Of a stretch of DNA of 59,569 nt, positions 16,897 to 24,690 are shown piece by piece. Origin of the DNA: an uncultured Clostridia bacterium. GTDB lineage: Bacteria; Bacillota; Clostridia; Christensenellales; CAG-138. The position numbers and the translations under genes are program-made. A model generated the notes under the pieces. The model searched no databases. It saw nothing but the letters and a program-made list of their open reading frames with translations, and was not told the origin of the DNA. Position 1 is the first letter of the stretch, and each line of letters starts with the position of its first letter. The stretch is taken from NCBI GenBank assembly GCA_934633695.1, contig CAKTYT010000010.1, positions 1 through 59,569 on the forward strand. Reading direction: 5' to 3'.

Positions 16897-18099
16897 TTAA
16901 AACAAATCCTCCGCTCTCGAAAGCCTATTTGACTGATACTTCGCTTTAATCGGTCTTCGCATGTAGACGTTGACCACTATGCCGACACCTATGAGATTCG
17001 TCAGCATATTCGAACCCCCGTAACTTATAAACGGAAGCGGTATGCCTGTAACGGGCATAAGACCCATAGTCATGCCTATGTTCTCAAATACATGTGCTGC
17101 CAACATTCCAACTACGCCCGAACAAAGGCATGTCCCGAAATTATCCCTCGCCTTTACGGCAATGTACAGCCATCTGAAGATCAAAACGAAGAAGCAGACG
17201 ATAAGCATTGCACTGCCGACAAAACCTATTGCCTCTGTTATTCCGCTGAAAATAAAGTCCGTGTGCCTTGCAGGTATGTATCTTAGCTGTGCAAGCGTTT
17301 CCTCATTGAAAAATCCCTTGCCAAGCAGCTGACCGGAACCTATCGCCATCTTTGATTTCGTGACATGGTATCTTGCATCATCGCTCGCAAGCTCCGGATT
17401 CAGGAAGACATCGATTCTGTCGCGCTGTCCCTGCGTCAGAACGAATCGATAAGCAAGCGGAATGCCGACTCCCGCTGTCACTGCCGCTGCAGCAATGTAC
17501 ACCCATTTTATCCTTGCGACAAACAAAATGACCATCATTATGACGAGCGTAACAAATGCCGTGCCGTAATCAGGCTGTAGAACTATCAGCATGAACGGGA
17601 GCAGAGTTATCCCGAGAGCAAGAGCAACGTCTTTAAACCTGAGCAGTCTCCCGTCTCTGTCCATTGCCTCGGACACAACCTTTGAAAGCAATATTATTAA
17701 TGCAATTTTGCTCAATTCACCCGGCTGAATCGCTCTTTCAATCGTGTCAAAGACAAACCATCCCTGTGCACCGCCGCGAACCTTTCCGAACACAAACAGC
17801 AGACCAAGCAAGCCTATTACCCCGCCGTATATGAGCAGAGACAGGTTTTTAAGAATGCTGTAATCAAACACAACAATGACGATCATGGCAGCAGCACCGA
17901 CCATGAAGTTTATAATGTGCTTTTGAATATAGTCCATATTGAACTTGCTTATATAGTCGGTCAAGCTGCTCTCCGTCCCATCAAATGGCTTCGCCATGAC
18001 GGAGGCAAGGGCAACAATGCTGAAACCGACCAGACCAAGCACAATGATTATGGTGAACCAGTCAATATGCTTGAAATATTTTTTATCGAAGAGACTCAA
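16897..18099 (-). CDS. rodA: RodA/FtsW-family peptidoglycan polymerase
   Basis: About 400 residues with ten predicted transmembrane helices, typical of SEDS glycosyltransferases. Conserved features include IQPGELSKIALI, the RI-x-VFLNPE segment, GSGQLLGKGF and the C-terminal GLMPVTGIPLPFISYGGSNM. The match is to RodA more than FtsW or SpoVE. A longer frame begins at TTG 18162 inside pgi; I prefer the TTG at 18099, which starts the usual SLFDKKYFKHIDW and has AAAGGA upstream. It polymerises lateral-wall glycan with a class B penicillin-binding protein. It lies between pgi and clpC in one run. Confidence 0.9.
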   Translation of the reverse strand: MSLFDKKYFKHIDWFTIIIVLGLVGFSIVALASVMAKPFDGTESSLTDYISKFNMDYIQKHIINFMVGAAAMIVIVVFDYSILKNLSLLIYGGVIGLLGLLFVFGKVRGGAQGWFVFDTIERAIQPGELSKIALIILLSKVVSEAMDRDGRLLRFKDVALALGITLLPFMLIVLQPDYGTAFVTLVIMMVILFVARIKWVYIAAAAVTAGVGIPLAYRFVLTQGQRDRIDVFLNPELASDDARYHVTKSKMAIGSGQLLGKGFFNEETLAQLRYIPARHTDFIFSGITEAIGFVGSAMLIVCFFVLIFRWLYIAVKARDNFGTCLCSGVVGMLAAHVFENIGMTMGLMPVTGIPLPFISYGGSNMLTNLIGVGIVVNVYMRRPIKAKYQSNRLSRAEDLF

Positions 18100-18121
18100 A
18101 CTCCAACTTATTCCTTTCAGA

Positions 18122-19549
18122 TCAGATAATGTATTCTTTAGGCTTATCCATGTCTTTTTCAAGCTCTTTCAGCTTTTCTTCAAATCCGGGCTTGCCCAAA
18201 AGAGCGTAGGTCGCACACTTGCCCTCTTCAACGCCGGGTTGGTCGAAGGCATCGATGCCGAGCAATTCTCCGGCAAATGCCGTCTGCATTTCGAACAGTT
18301 GTATAAGCTGACCTATTGTAAATTCATTTACTCTCGGAAGAATAATTGTCTTATTCATGTGTCCGCTGACCGTTACGGCATGCTCTGTTGCAATGCGTTC
18401 TGCCGTGATCAATTCATTCAGTGTGTGACCCGACAGAAAAGCGACATTCTTATCCCCGTCAATAGCGTGGGGAATTGTGAAATTCTTTCTGTATTTTTCG
18501 ACGGCAAGGAACGTGATTGTCTTATCAAACGGTCCATCGGTATAAAGCTGAACCTGCGAATGCTGGTCCGTTACGCCGAGAGATTTAACAGGGGTTTGAC
18601 CAATCCTCACTGTTTTACCATTCTGAAGTTTCTTCTTGCCGAGAGATTCTGCCCAGAGCTGAGCGTACCAATCCGCCATGTATTTGAGTGAATCAGCATA
18701 TGGCATAAGCACAGAAATATTCGCACCGTGCTTTTCCATCGCAAGAACTTCGAGTGCCGCAAGCATCATTGCGGGATTTTTGCGAAAATCAGTTTCGGAA
18801 CACATCTCATCCATGAACTGAGCCCCTGCCAGCATCGCACGGATATCGACACCGCAGACGGCAGCAGGCAGCAACCCGACGGGACAAAGCTCGGAAAACC
18901 TTCCGCCGACACCTTCCGGCACAATGAAGGTTCTCAGCCCATAATTTTTTGCAAATGCCGCAAGACTGCCCCTTTGTGCATCGGTAGTTGCAATAACATG
19001 CTCCTTAAGCCCTTCTTCGCCGAAAGACCTGATGAGAATGTCGGTTACGATAAGCAGTTGAGCCATGGTTTCACTCGTGCTCCCCGACTTTGTTATGACG
19101 TTGAAAATCGTTTCGGCAGGGTCGATCAGGGCAAACAACGATGTCATCCGCTCCGGATCAACATTGTCAACGACATAGAATTTCGGACCGCTGCGAAATT
19201 CTTTCTGCATGTCGTTGTAATAATAGTCATTCAATGCCTGATGCACTGCGATAGGACCCAATGCACTGCCTCCGATGCCGAGGACGACAAAGGTTTTCGC
19301 ATTTCTCCGCACAAAATCGGCAGTTTCATTTATCGCATCAACATTTTCAAGTTCACTTTTGTAAAGGTATCTCCACCTGAGCCTATCTTTTTTTGCTTCA
19401 ACGCCGTCATATGCCGCCTGCATCCTGCTCCGCATTGAATCGATTTCGGCAGGATCGATTCCACCCTCGCCGACTGAATGGGTGAGCATGTTATTATAGT
19501 CAATGCGTACACGCATATCCTCAATCTCTTTGTTTCCAAAATAAGCCAT
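18122..19549 (-). CDS. pgi: Glucose-6-phosphate isomerase
   Basis: 475 residues, about the normal length for bacterial enzymes. Both family signatures are present: GVGGRFSELCPVG and the C-terminal LGIDAFDQPGVEEGK; the sugar-phosphate-binding ITKSGSTSET is also intact. It interconverts glucose-6-phosphate and fructose-6-phosphate in glycolysis. The ATG at 19549 is chosen because AAGGAGG lies 7 bases upstream; the ATG at 19555 would be only 1 base from it. First gene of a long minus-strand run. Confidence 0.97.
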   Translation of the reverse strand: MAYFGNKEIEDMRVRIDYNNMLTHSVGEGGIDPAEIDSMRSRMQAAYDGVEAKKDRLRWRYLYKSELENVDAINETADFVRRNAKTFVVLGIGGSALGPIAVHQALNDYYYNDMQKEFRSGPKFYVVDNVDPERMTSLFALIDPAETIFNVITKSGSTSETMAQLLIVTDILIRSFGEEGLKEHVIATTDAQRGSLAAFAKNYGLRTFIVPEGVGGRFSELCPVGLLPAAVCGVDIRAMLAGAQFMDEMCSETDFRKNPAMMLAALEVLAMEKHGANISVLMPYADSLKYMADWYAQLWAESLGKKKLQNGKTVRIGQTPVKSLGVTDQHSQVQLYTDGPFDKTITFLAVEKYRKNFTIPHAIDGDKNVAFLSGHTLNELITAERIATEHAVTVSGHMNKTIILPRVNEFTIGQLIQLFEMQTAFAGELLGIDAFDQPGVEEGKCATYALLGKPGFEEKLKELEKDMDKPKEYII

Positions 19550-19577
19550 TGCCATACCTCCTTCTATAAGCAACTCT

Positions 19578-19586
19578 ATTATACCA
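19578..19586 (-). promoter_or_regulatory. Extended -10 promoter of pgi
   Basis: Minus-strand TGGTATAAT (TGn extended -10), about 30 bases upstream of the pgi start. The -35 region is poor, as is common with an extended -10. Confidence 0.65.
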
Positions 19587-19625
19587 CAATCAACGAAAAG
19601 TTGTACACGCAACTTGAAATTTTAT

Positions 19626-19657
19626 ACAAAAACTGCACCCGTTTTCTACAGGTGCAG
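19626..19657 (-). terminator. Terminator of the pilus operon
   Basis: On the minus strand, CTGCACC (19651-19657) pairs with GGTGCAG (19633-19639) around an 11-base loop, followed by TTTTTGT. It lies 15 bases after the sortase stop. Confidence 0.88.
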
Positions 19658-19671
19658 CAGTTGATCCGTAT

Positions 19672-20538
19672 TTATTTGCAGCCCTTCCGTCTCTTCTTTT
19701 TCACGACAATTATCGTAATGAAAGCCGCCTTCAGCACAAGTACTGTGCAGATAAGTATGATCAGATAGTGATTTTTTCCGGTTTCAATGACTTTATCAAC
19801 AATTTGTTCCACGCCGCTCACCGGCGGTTCCTCATTTTCGATCCTATGACCCCTGACAAGAAGCCTGTGTGTATTGATTCCATACGGAGTACAGGTGTAA
19901 AGCGTCACATAGTCTTCATTCGGGTCGATCAGCAGTGCTTCCATTTCCTCAGGCTTCGTAACAAGAATGCTGTCCACTTCGTAGGTCAGTTCCCTGTCGA
20001 GAATCGAAAGGGTAAAAGTGTCGCCCTTGACGAGTTTGTCAACGTCGGTAAACATCTTTGCCTTTACAAGTCCGGTGTGTGCCGTTATTATGCAGTGCGT
20101 TCCCTTGCCCCCCGTCGGTAGACTTGAGCCGAGCCAATAGCCTGCTCCGGACTGAAGCTCCTTTTCCTCCGTTCCCTGATAAACGGGCAGCTTAACGTTG
20201 ATCGTCGGAATTGTAATATACCCCATCATGCCATTTCCAAGCGGATTCAGCAAGTCCTTCACCTTTTCCGCCTCTTCCTTTGCCGATGTCAAAGCACAGG
20301 GTCTTGTCAGCAAGCCTTTGTTGTATTCCTCCGCTGCCTTCCACAGCTCCGAAAAATCCTTCTCCTTCGATTCAAGTACACGCTCGTATTGTTTGACTTC
20401 TTTTTGTGCGGTAAGCTTATAGTACCAGTCGCACATTGTCGGATAGAGCAAGACGCCCAGACCGCCGACAAAGAGAATTATAAATATCAAAGTCCATGGA
20501 TTAAATTTCTTCTTTTTCTCGCTTTTTTTCTTGCTCAT
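19672..20538 (-). CDS. Class C (pilus) sortase
   Basis: 288 residues from the ATG at 20538, which overlaps the upstream pilin stop (ATGA). An N-terminal basic stretch and transmembrane helix (about 15-35) come first, then the sortase domain with catalytic His in IITAHTGL, the TLxTC box as VTLYTC, and Arg in HRLLVRG, then a C-terminal transmembrane helix and Lys/Arg tail. Two membrane segments and the LYTCTPYGINTHRLLVRG pattern are typical of class C sortases, which polymerise pilins through a Lys in the shaft subunit. It is last in the pilus operon and probably links both pilins encoded upstream. Confidence 0.93.
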   Translation of the reverse strand: MSKKKSEKKKKFNPWTLIFIILFVGGLGVLLYPTMCDWYYKLTAQKEVKQYERVLESKEKDFSELWKAAEEYNKGLLTRPCALTSAKEEAEKVKDLLNPLGNGMMGYITIPTINVKLPVYQGTEEKELQSGAGYWLGSSLPTGGKGTHCIITAHTGLVKAKMFTDVDKLVKGDTFTLSILDRELTYEVDSILVTKPEEMEALLIDPNEDYVTLYTCTPYGINTHRLLVRGHRIENEEPPVSGVEQIVDKVIETGKNHYLIILICTVLVLKAAFITIIVVKKKRRKGCK

Positions 20539-21527
20539 GATGCTCTCTTTCTCTTTGCGCATCCCATCCATATGACCAAACTGCCTGAAATTACCATCAG
20601 CACGCCCGGACCGAAAAATGCTCTTGAGCCGGTATTTGCCGGCTTATTTATCAATGCATTGGGAACATAGACCGCAACCGTCGGGGTATCAAGCCCCTTT
20701 CCGACTTCGACCCGTATCGGGGTCGGATTCATAGCATAGCCTTCGGGTGCCTTTTTCTCGATGATGTAGTAAATTCCTTCCGCAAGTCCGCTGACTTCAA
20801 TACGACCGTTTTCATCGGAATACAAACCATCGGCAACTGTCACTTTTTTATCGTCAAGTATTTTATAAATTTCAAATTCCGCACCTTCAAGCCCATGCGT
20901 CCGCTCGCCATCGGCATGCTTAATGATTTTAAGACCGTAGGTATCGATTATTACCGTTGAATCCGGTGTTTTCCCTGTTTCGTATTCGACCCATGCCCTG
21001 TTGCGGTAACTCCCCGGCTGAACGTTCTGCTTCAGCCGAGCGGTGTATTCAACTGTCACCGGAGCAACGCCCAATTCACTTTCAGAGAAGAAACCGCCAA
21101 AGTATAAATCGATCAAATCCAATTGAACAGAAAAGACTGTGTTTTCCCCTCCCCCGCAGGATAGAACAAATTCATAATTTTCGGCAGACAACCGGCGTCC
21201 GTTTACCTCAACGCACAATGAAGATACATCCATCTCCATTTCAGCATCCATCTCATCGTGAAAAGACAGGGTATATTGCGTGTACATCGGCAAATCCTCC
21301 GGCACGTTCGACTCGAGCGTAAATCGGATCTCATCCCCGGCGGAAAACGACCCCTCGTCGACCATCGTGCCATCGTGCAGCACAATGTGCTTTACAAGCC
21401 CCGGTTCACTGACTTTTTCTTCTTCAGCAAAAACACGAACAGCCGGGTTCAAAACCGTACCCGACGCTGCAGCAATAATCAGAATTACCAACAGTACTGT
21501 CAACGACCGTAAAAGCCTCTTCTTCAT
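20535..21527 (-). CDS. Minor/basal pilin with Cna-B domain
   Basis: 330 residues. Signal peptide (about 1-34); a middle domain of about 150 residues; a Cna-B/SpaA-type isopeptide domain (about 195-285), with KIIKHADG supplying the Lys and EKKAPEGY the Glu region; and a C-terminal sorting signal with hydrophobic helix and positive tail (CAKRKRAS). The sorting motif reads PANTG in place of LPxTG. Its domain order parallels the major pilin, and both share a D-G-x-x-V-x(6,8)-A-G-x-D/E segment. Smaller size and position next to the sortase suggest the cell-wall anchor or tip subunit. Confidence 0.83.
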   Translation of the reverse strand: MKKRLLRSLTVLLVILIIAAASGTVLNPAVRVFAEEEKVSEPGLVKHIVLHDGTMVDEGSFSAGDEIRFTLESNVPEDLPMYTQYTLSFHDEMDAEMEMDVSSLCVEVNGRRLSAENYEFVLSCGGGENTVFSVQLDLIDLYFGGFFSESELGVAPVTVEYTARLKQNVQPGSYRNRAWVEYETGKTPDSTVIIDTYGLKIIKHADGERTHGLEGAEFEIYKILDDKKVTVADGLYSDENGRIEVSGLAEGIYYIIEKKAPEGYAMNPTPIRVEVGKGLDTPTVAVYVPNALINKPANTGSRAFFGPGVLMVISGSLVIWMGCAKRKRAS

Positions 21528-21562
21528 ACCGGTCCGCTCACCTCACTTTTTTGTAACTGCGC

Positions 21563-21594
21563 GCTCCGTCCCTTAGGGGGACACGGGACGGAGC
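21563..21594 (-). other. Intercistronic hairpin between major and minor pilin genes
   Basis: GCTCCGTCCC (21563-21572) is a perfect 10-bp inverted repeat with GGGACGGAGC (21585-21594). A shorter alternative pairs GTCCC (21568-21572) with GGGAC at 21578-21582. There is no T-run after it on the transcribed strand, so it looks like an mRNA processing or stability element, or a partial attenuator, that lowers expression of the downstream minor pilin and sortase. Confidence 0.65.
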
Positions 21595-21632
21595 ACGTCT
21601 TGGTTTTGGGTATTTTGCCTATTCAGGCAACA

Positions 21633-23591
21633 TTATGCGTTATTGCTTGCCTTCCTGTGAGAGACGACATACATAACGGCTGCACAGGCGAGAATTGCAC
21701 CGCCAACAGCGTAGAACACTGTCGTGCCTTCTCCGCCGGTGTGGGGGATCTTAACGTTTGCGAAGCTGATCTCCACAACGCTGCCTTCCGCTTCTCCGGT
21801 TATCTCAACCATAAGGGGGTCGGAATTGCATACATAGCCTTCGGGTGCTTTGGTTTCAACAACATAGTAGATGCCGATGTCAAGACCGTCAAAGATCGCA
21901 TAACCATTTTCGTCGGAGATGGCTTCTGCAATGAGGTTTTCCGTATCGATTTCGTACTTTATAGTCTCTGCACCGTCCTCGTTGGTGGTGACAACTTTCT
22001 TTGAACCGTAGAGTGCGAATTCTGCACCAGCAAGAGCTATTCTATCATCCTGCTGATCGTACTTGAAGACGGAGATCTTGTAGGTTTTAACATCTACATT
22101 AGCGTGTGTCGTTTCGGTGCCTTGATACTCGACCCAAGCTTTGTTGACATAGCTGCCTGCTTCCATACCGTTTGTACTTGCGGTGTACTCGACCGTTATG
22201 GGTGCAACACCGATATCTTCATAGTCGAACACTCCATCAAGGAAGAGCTGAACAAGGCTGTTGATTGCAACCGTGAAGGTGTGGTTTTCAGTATCCATTG
22301 TCAATGTGTACTGATCGGGTCGAAGCGTGATATCCTTTACTTTCACGACAAATGACCCATCATCAATGGTAAAAGCAGGATCGTAAATATCGTGGAATTC
22401 GAAGGTGTAGGTACCGAAATCGTCCACAGTATAGCCATAGCCGTTAGGCTCTTGACCGGCAACGGGGTAATTCTCAGGGAATACTTCTGCGAAGTCCTCA
22501 CCAATGTTGGACCTAAGGATGAAGTGTACATCTTCACCTGCGGCAATGTCATCATGAACAACTTCTCCATCAGCAAGAACGATCTTCTTGTCAATGCCGG
22601 GGAAAGAAATCTTCGTGGACTTTACAAGGTTGAATGAGAGAGCCTGTTCGAAGATGAAGCTCTGATATTGATTACATACTTCGCTACCGATAATTCTGGT
22701 CTTGAAGGTTCTTGTTTGACCGTTCTTCAGTCCGGCGAAGAGGTTGTCAAGGGACTTATATGCATCCGTACTCTTGTCAGTATACTGCATAAAGGGAATC
22801 CCGAAGCGAATTCTATCTTCGCCATCTCCGACATAATCTTCATCAACACTATCTTTATCAGTGCTGAGAGTGTAGCCCCACTCATAGAAATAGCGGTAAC
22901 CCATGTACTGAGCAACTGTCAGATTGTTTTCCCTCTCTGTACAATCTTTGCCAATATTCATCATATCGATGACGAAATTCAAGCTCACCTCGCTGAGGTC
23001 TTTTGCATTTGCATTATAATGCCTATTGTAGTAATCCACATAGAAATCGTCGAGGAACTCTGCGTTTATTTCTTCATCGGTCATGTCATTGGTGCCATAT
23101 CCTTTTGCCCTGAGCAGTTCACCGACCTTTGCATTGGTCGCTTCTCTAGCTTGAAATCCGTCAAGACCAAGCTCGCCAATTGCACTATTCCATACCTTAA
23201 ACATAACCGTACTTGCCCCTCCATCTGTCAACACATGAAACTCCGGAGTGGAGAGAGTTACGCTCTGAGGCTCGTAAGCATAACCATTGCCGGAATTGTC
23301 AACAACGGTAATGTTATATGTGTCCGTCGATGCCGGTACATAGTCAGTGAAGTTTTCCAGAATCGCAAATATATCGCCCATTTCGATTCTGGCGTAATTT
23401 ACGCCTTTATCAATAGTGATCGTGATATCATGGGTGTGATTCGTTTCACCATTCGGTACATATGTCACCGTAACACCTTCGGGAAGACCCTCCGACGGTG
23501 CCGTTTCGGCGAACATTGCAGCGGGGACAGCCGCTGCGACCATCATTGCTGCAAGAAGAAGAGCAATGACCTTTGCTGCGATTTTCTTCAT
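21633..23591 (-). CDS. Major pilin (shaft subunit), LPxTG-type
   Basis: 652 residues. Signal peptide to about 29 (AMFAETA); several beta-rich pilin domains; a C-terminal Cna-B/SpaA domain (about 515-605), with YKISVFKYDQ bearing the isopeptide Lys and ETKAPEGY the Glu region; then the sorting signal IPHTG followed by a hydrophobic helix and HRKASNNA. The large size, first position among the pilin genes and strong ribosome binding site (AAAGGAGG) fit the polymerised shaft protein. The pilin-motif Lys used for polymerisation could not be fixed by eye. The downstream hairpin would allow it to be made in excess over the other products. Confidence 0.88.
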   Translation of the reverse strand: MKKIAAKVIALLLAAMMVAAAVPAAMFAETAPSEGLPEGVTVTYVPNGETNHTHDITITIDKGVNYARIEMGDIFAILENFTDYVPASTDTYNITVVDNSGNGYAYEPQSVTLSTPEFHVLTDGGASTVMFKVWNSAIGELGLDGFQAREATNAKVGELLRAKGYGTNDMTDEEINAEFLDDFYVDYYNRHYNANAKDLSEVSLNFVIDMMNIGKDCTERENNLTVAQYMGYRYFYEWGYTLSTDKDSVDEDYVGDGEDRIRFGIPFMQYTDKSTDAYKSLDNLFAGLKNGQTRTFKTRIIGSEVCNQYQSFIFEQALSFNLVKSTKISFPGIDKKIVLADGEVVHDDIAAGEDVHFILRSNIGEDFAEVFPENYPVAGQEPNGYGYTVDDFGTYTFEFHDIYDPAFTIDDGSFVVKVKDITLRPDQYTLTMDTENHTFTVAINSLVQLFLDGVFDYEDIGVAPITVEYTASTNGMEAGSYVNKAWVEYQGTETTHANVDVKTYKISVFKYDQQDDRIALAGAEFALYGSKKVVTTNEDGAETIKYEIDTENLIAEAISDENGYAIFDGLDIGIYYVVETKAPEGYVCNSDPLMVEITGEAEGSVVEISFANVKIPHTGGEGTTVFYAVGGAILACAAVMYVVSHRKASNNA

Positions 23592-23899
23592 AAGAAAATC
23601 CTCCTTTTGTTTTTGTTTTTTACATCATTTACCGTACAGGGAACACACCCCCTTGCCGAATCACTCCGAAAAAAAGTGATTTGTCCGCTGCCGGTTAAAT
23701 AATATCAAGGGAAAGTACCGCCCCTTAGGGGCATTTATGCTGCCGGACACATCGGTTCGGGAGCGATCCTCTTAAACGGGTAAACGAAACACGGGGCAAT
23801 GCAAGCGTATTTTAAACTTGCTGCCGAAAAAGGGCTCCTGCCGAGGCACGGCAAAATATGAACCTGTTAATAAAGCTTTTTCAGGTTGGCTGAAGCAAA
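23592..23899 (-). promoter_or_regulatory. Long region upstream of the pilus operon
   Basis: 308 bases without a recognised gene. On the minus strand it holds several hairpins: AATCACT/AGTGATT (23659-23681), GCCCC-TTA-GGGGC (23720-23732) and TGCCG/CGGCA near 23838-23852, where the same TGCCG can also pair with a second CGGCA at 23822-23826. It does not match any riboswitch I know, including the c-di-GMP classes; I looked for those because they often control pili. No clear promoter was identified. Confidence 0.4.
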
Positions 23900-24064
23900 T
23901 TACTGCTCTTCGGAATGCTCCTCCTTATCCTCATTCTTTTTTTTCACGATTTTCGAGATAACAAATGCCACTGCGGCAACAACCCGTATCGCTATACCGA
24001 TTGTCGTAAACAGTCTAACACCTTCGCCGCCGGTCTGCGGCAAGCTGAGATACGTGTTGCCCAT
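23900..24064 (-). CDS. Very small LPxTG peptide
   Basis: 54 residues from the ATG at 24064, with GAGGAA 8 bases upstream. The whole peptide is a short N-terminus, LPQTG, a hydrophobic segment (TIGIAIRVVAAVAFVI) and a charged tail (KKKNEDKEEHSEEQ). It is a complete cell-wall sorting signal with almost nothing before it and no Sec signal peptide. It could be the last piece of a decayed pilin or surface-protein gene, or a genuine mini-protein in the pilus locus; the proper ribosome binding site and upstream -10-like sequences favour translation. It lies 308 bases before the major pilin gene in the same direction. Confidence 0.6.
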   Translation of the reverse strand: MGNTYLSLPQTGGEGVRLFTTIGIAIRVVAAVAFVISKIVKKKNEDKEEHSEEQ

Positions 24065-24082
24065 AGCTAAACTTCCTCTAGT

Positions 24083-24118
24083 TAATCTACCGTATATAAT
24101 ATCCGTCTCATGCGAGAC
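24083..24118 (-). promoter_or_regulatory. Possible promoter and dyad upstream of the LPxTG peptide
   Basis: The minus strand shows a TATTATATA-rich -10 region (24092-24101), with TTGTCT about 16 bases upstream and a perfect dyad GTCTC-N4-GAGAC at 24105-24118 overlapping that -35. Weak evidence. Confidence 0.35.
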
Positions 24119-24290
24119 AACCGCCCAAATAGGCAAAATTCAGACGGATCATGCGTTGTTCCCTCCGTCTATGGCAAGCATAACACACTCTCCAAAATTT
24201 GTCAAGTATTTTTTTTTTTCGTTCACAATGACTGCATCCAATTCTGCTGCTTGTCTTACTCCTGATTCATATTTTTTTCATTCTTTATGC

Positions 24291-24321
24291 AAAAAACTGC
24301 ACCGAGGCGGCTTCGGTGCAG
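24291..24321 (-). terminator. Terminator of the prmA-rsmE-mtaB-HIT operon
   Basis: Minus-strand CTGCACCGA pairs with TCGGTGCAG (9 bp, 24297-24321), followed by TTTTTT. It lies 33 bases past the HIT gene stop. Confidence 0.92.
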
Positions 24322-24354
24322 AAGGAATTGTGAACAATATTTTTCTTTTACTCA

Positions 24355-24690
24355 TCAGCCCGGAGGCCACTGCATGCTTCTTCCGCCGAGAATGTGCATA
24401 TGCAGGTGCTTGACGCTCTGCTGTCCATCCTCGCCGGTGTTGATGACGATTCTAAAGCCCTTTTCATCAATGCCGAGCATGGGAGCAAGCTTCTTGACGA
24501 TCCCCTGCATATATGCGAAAGTTTCCGCATCGGTATCGAGAATGTTGGTGAAGTGCTGTTTCGGAATCAACAGCACATGAACGGGGGCCTGCGGTTCAAT
24601 ATCGCGAAAGGCAAGCACCTTATCATCTTCATAAACCTTGTTCGAGGGAATTTCGCCGCGAGCAATTTTACAAAAGATACAGTTCTCCAT
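24355..24690 (-). CDS. HIT-family nucleotide hydrolase (HinT type)
   Basis: 111 residues, full length. The N-terminal CIFCKIARGEIPSNKVYEDD and the catalytic histidine triad HLHMHILGG are typical of HinT, which hydrolyses nucleoside phosphoramidates such as AMP-lysine. The two Cys of CxxC with downstream His can bind zinc in this branch. The start lies inside the 3' end of mtaB (23-base overlap). Last gene of the operon. Confidence 0.95.
   Translation of the reverse strand: MENCIFCKIARGEIPSNKVYEDDKVLAFRDIEPQAPVHVLLIPKQHFTNILDTDAETFAYMQGIVKKLAPMLGIDEKGFRIVINTGEDGQQSVKHLHMHILGGRSMQWPPG

Noticed and set aside
23592..23899. c-di-GMP riboswitch upstream of the pilus genes
   Set aside because: Pilus operons are often controlled by c-di-GMP, so I looked for the class I and II conserved cores on both strands. 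The conserved motifs are absent; only simple hairpins are present.
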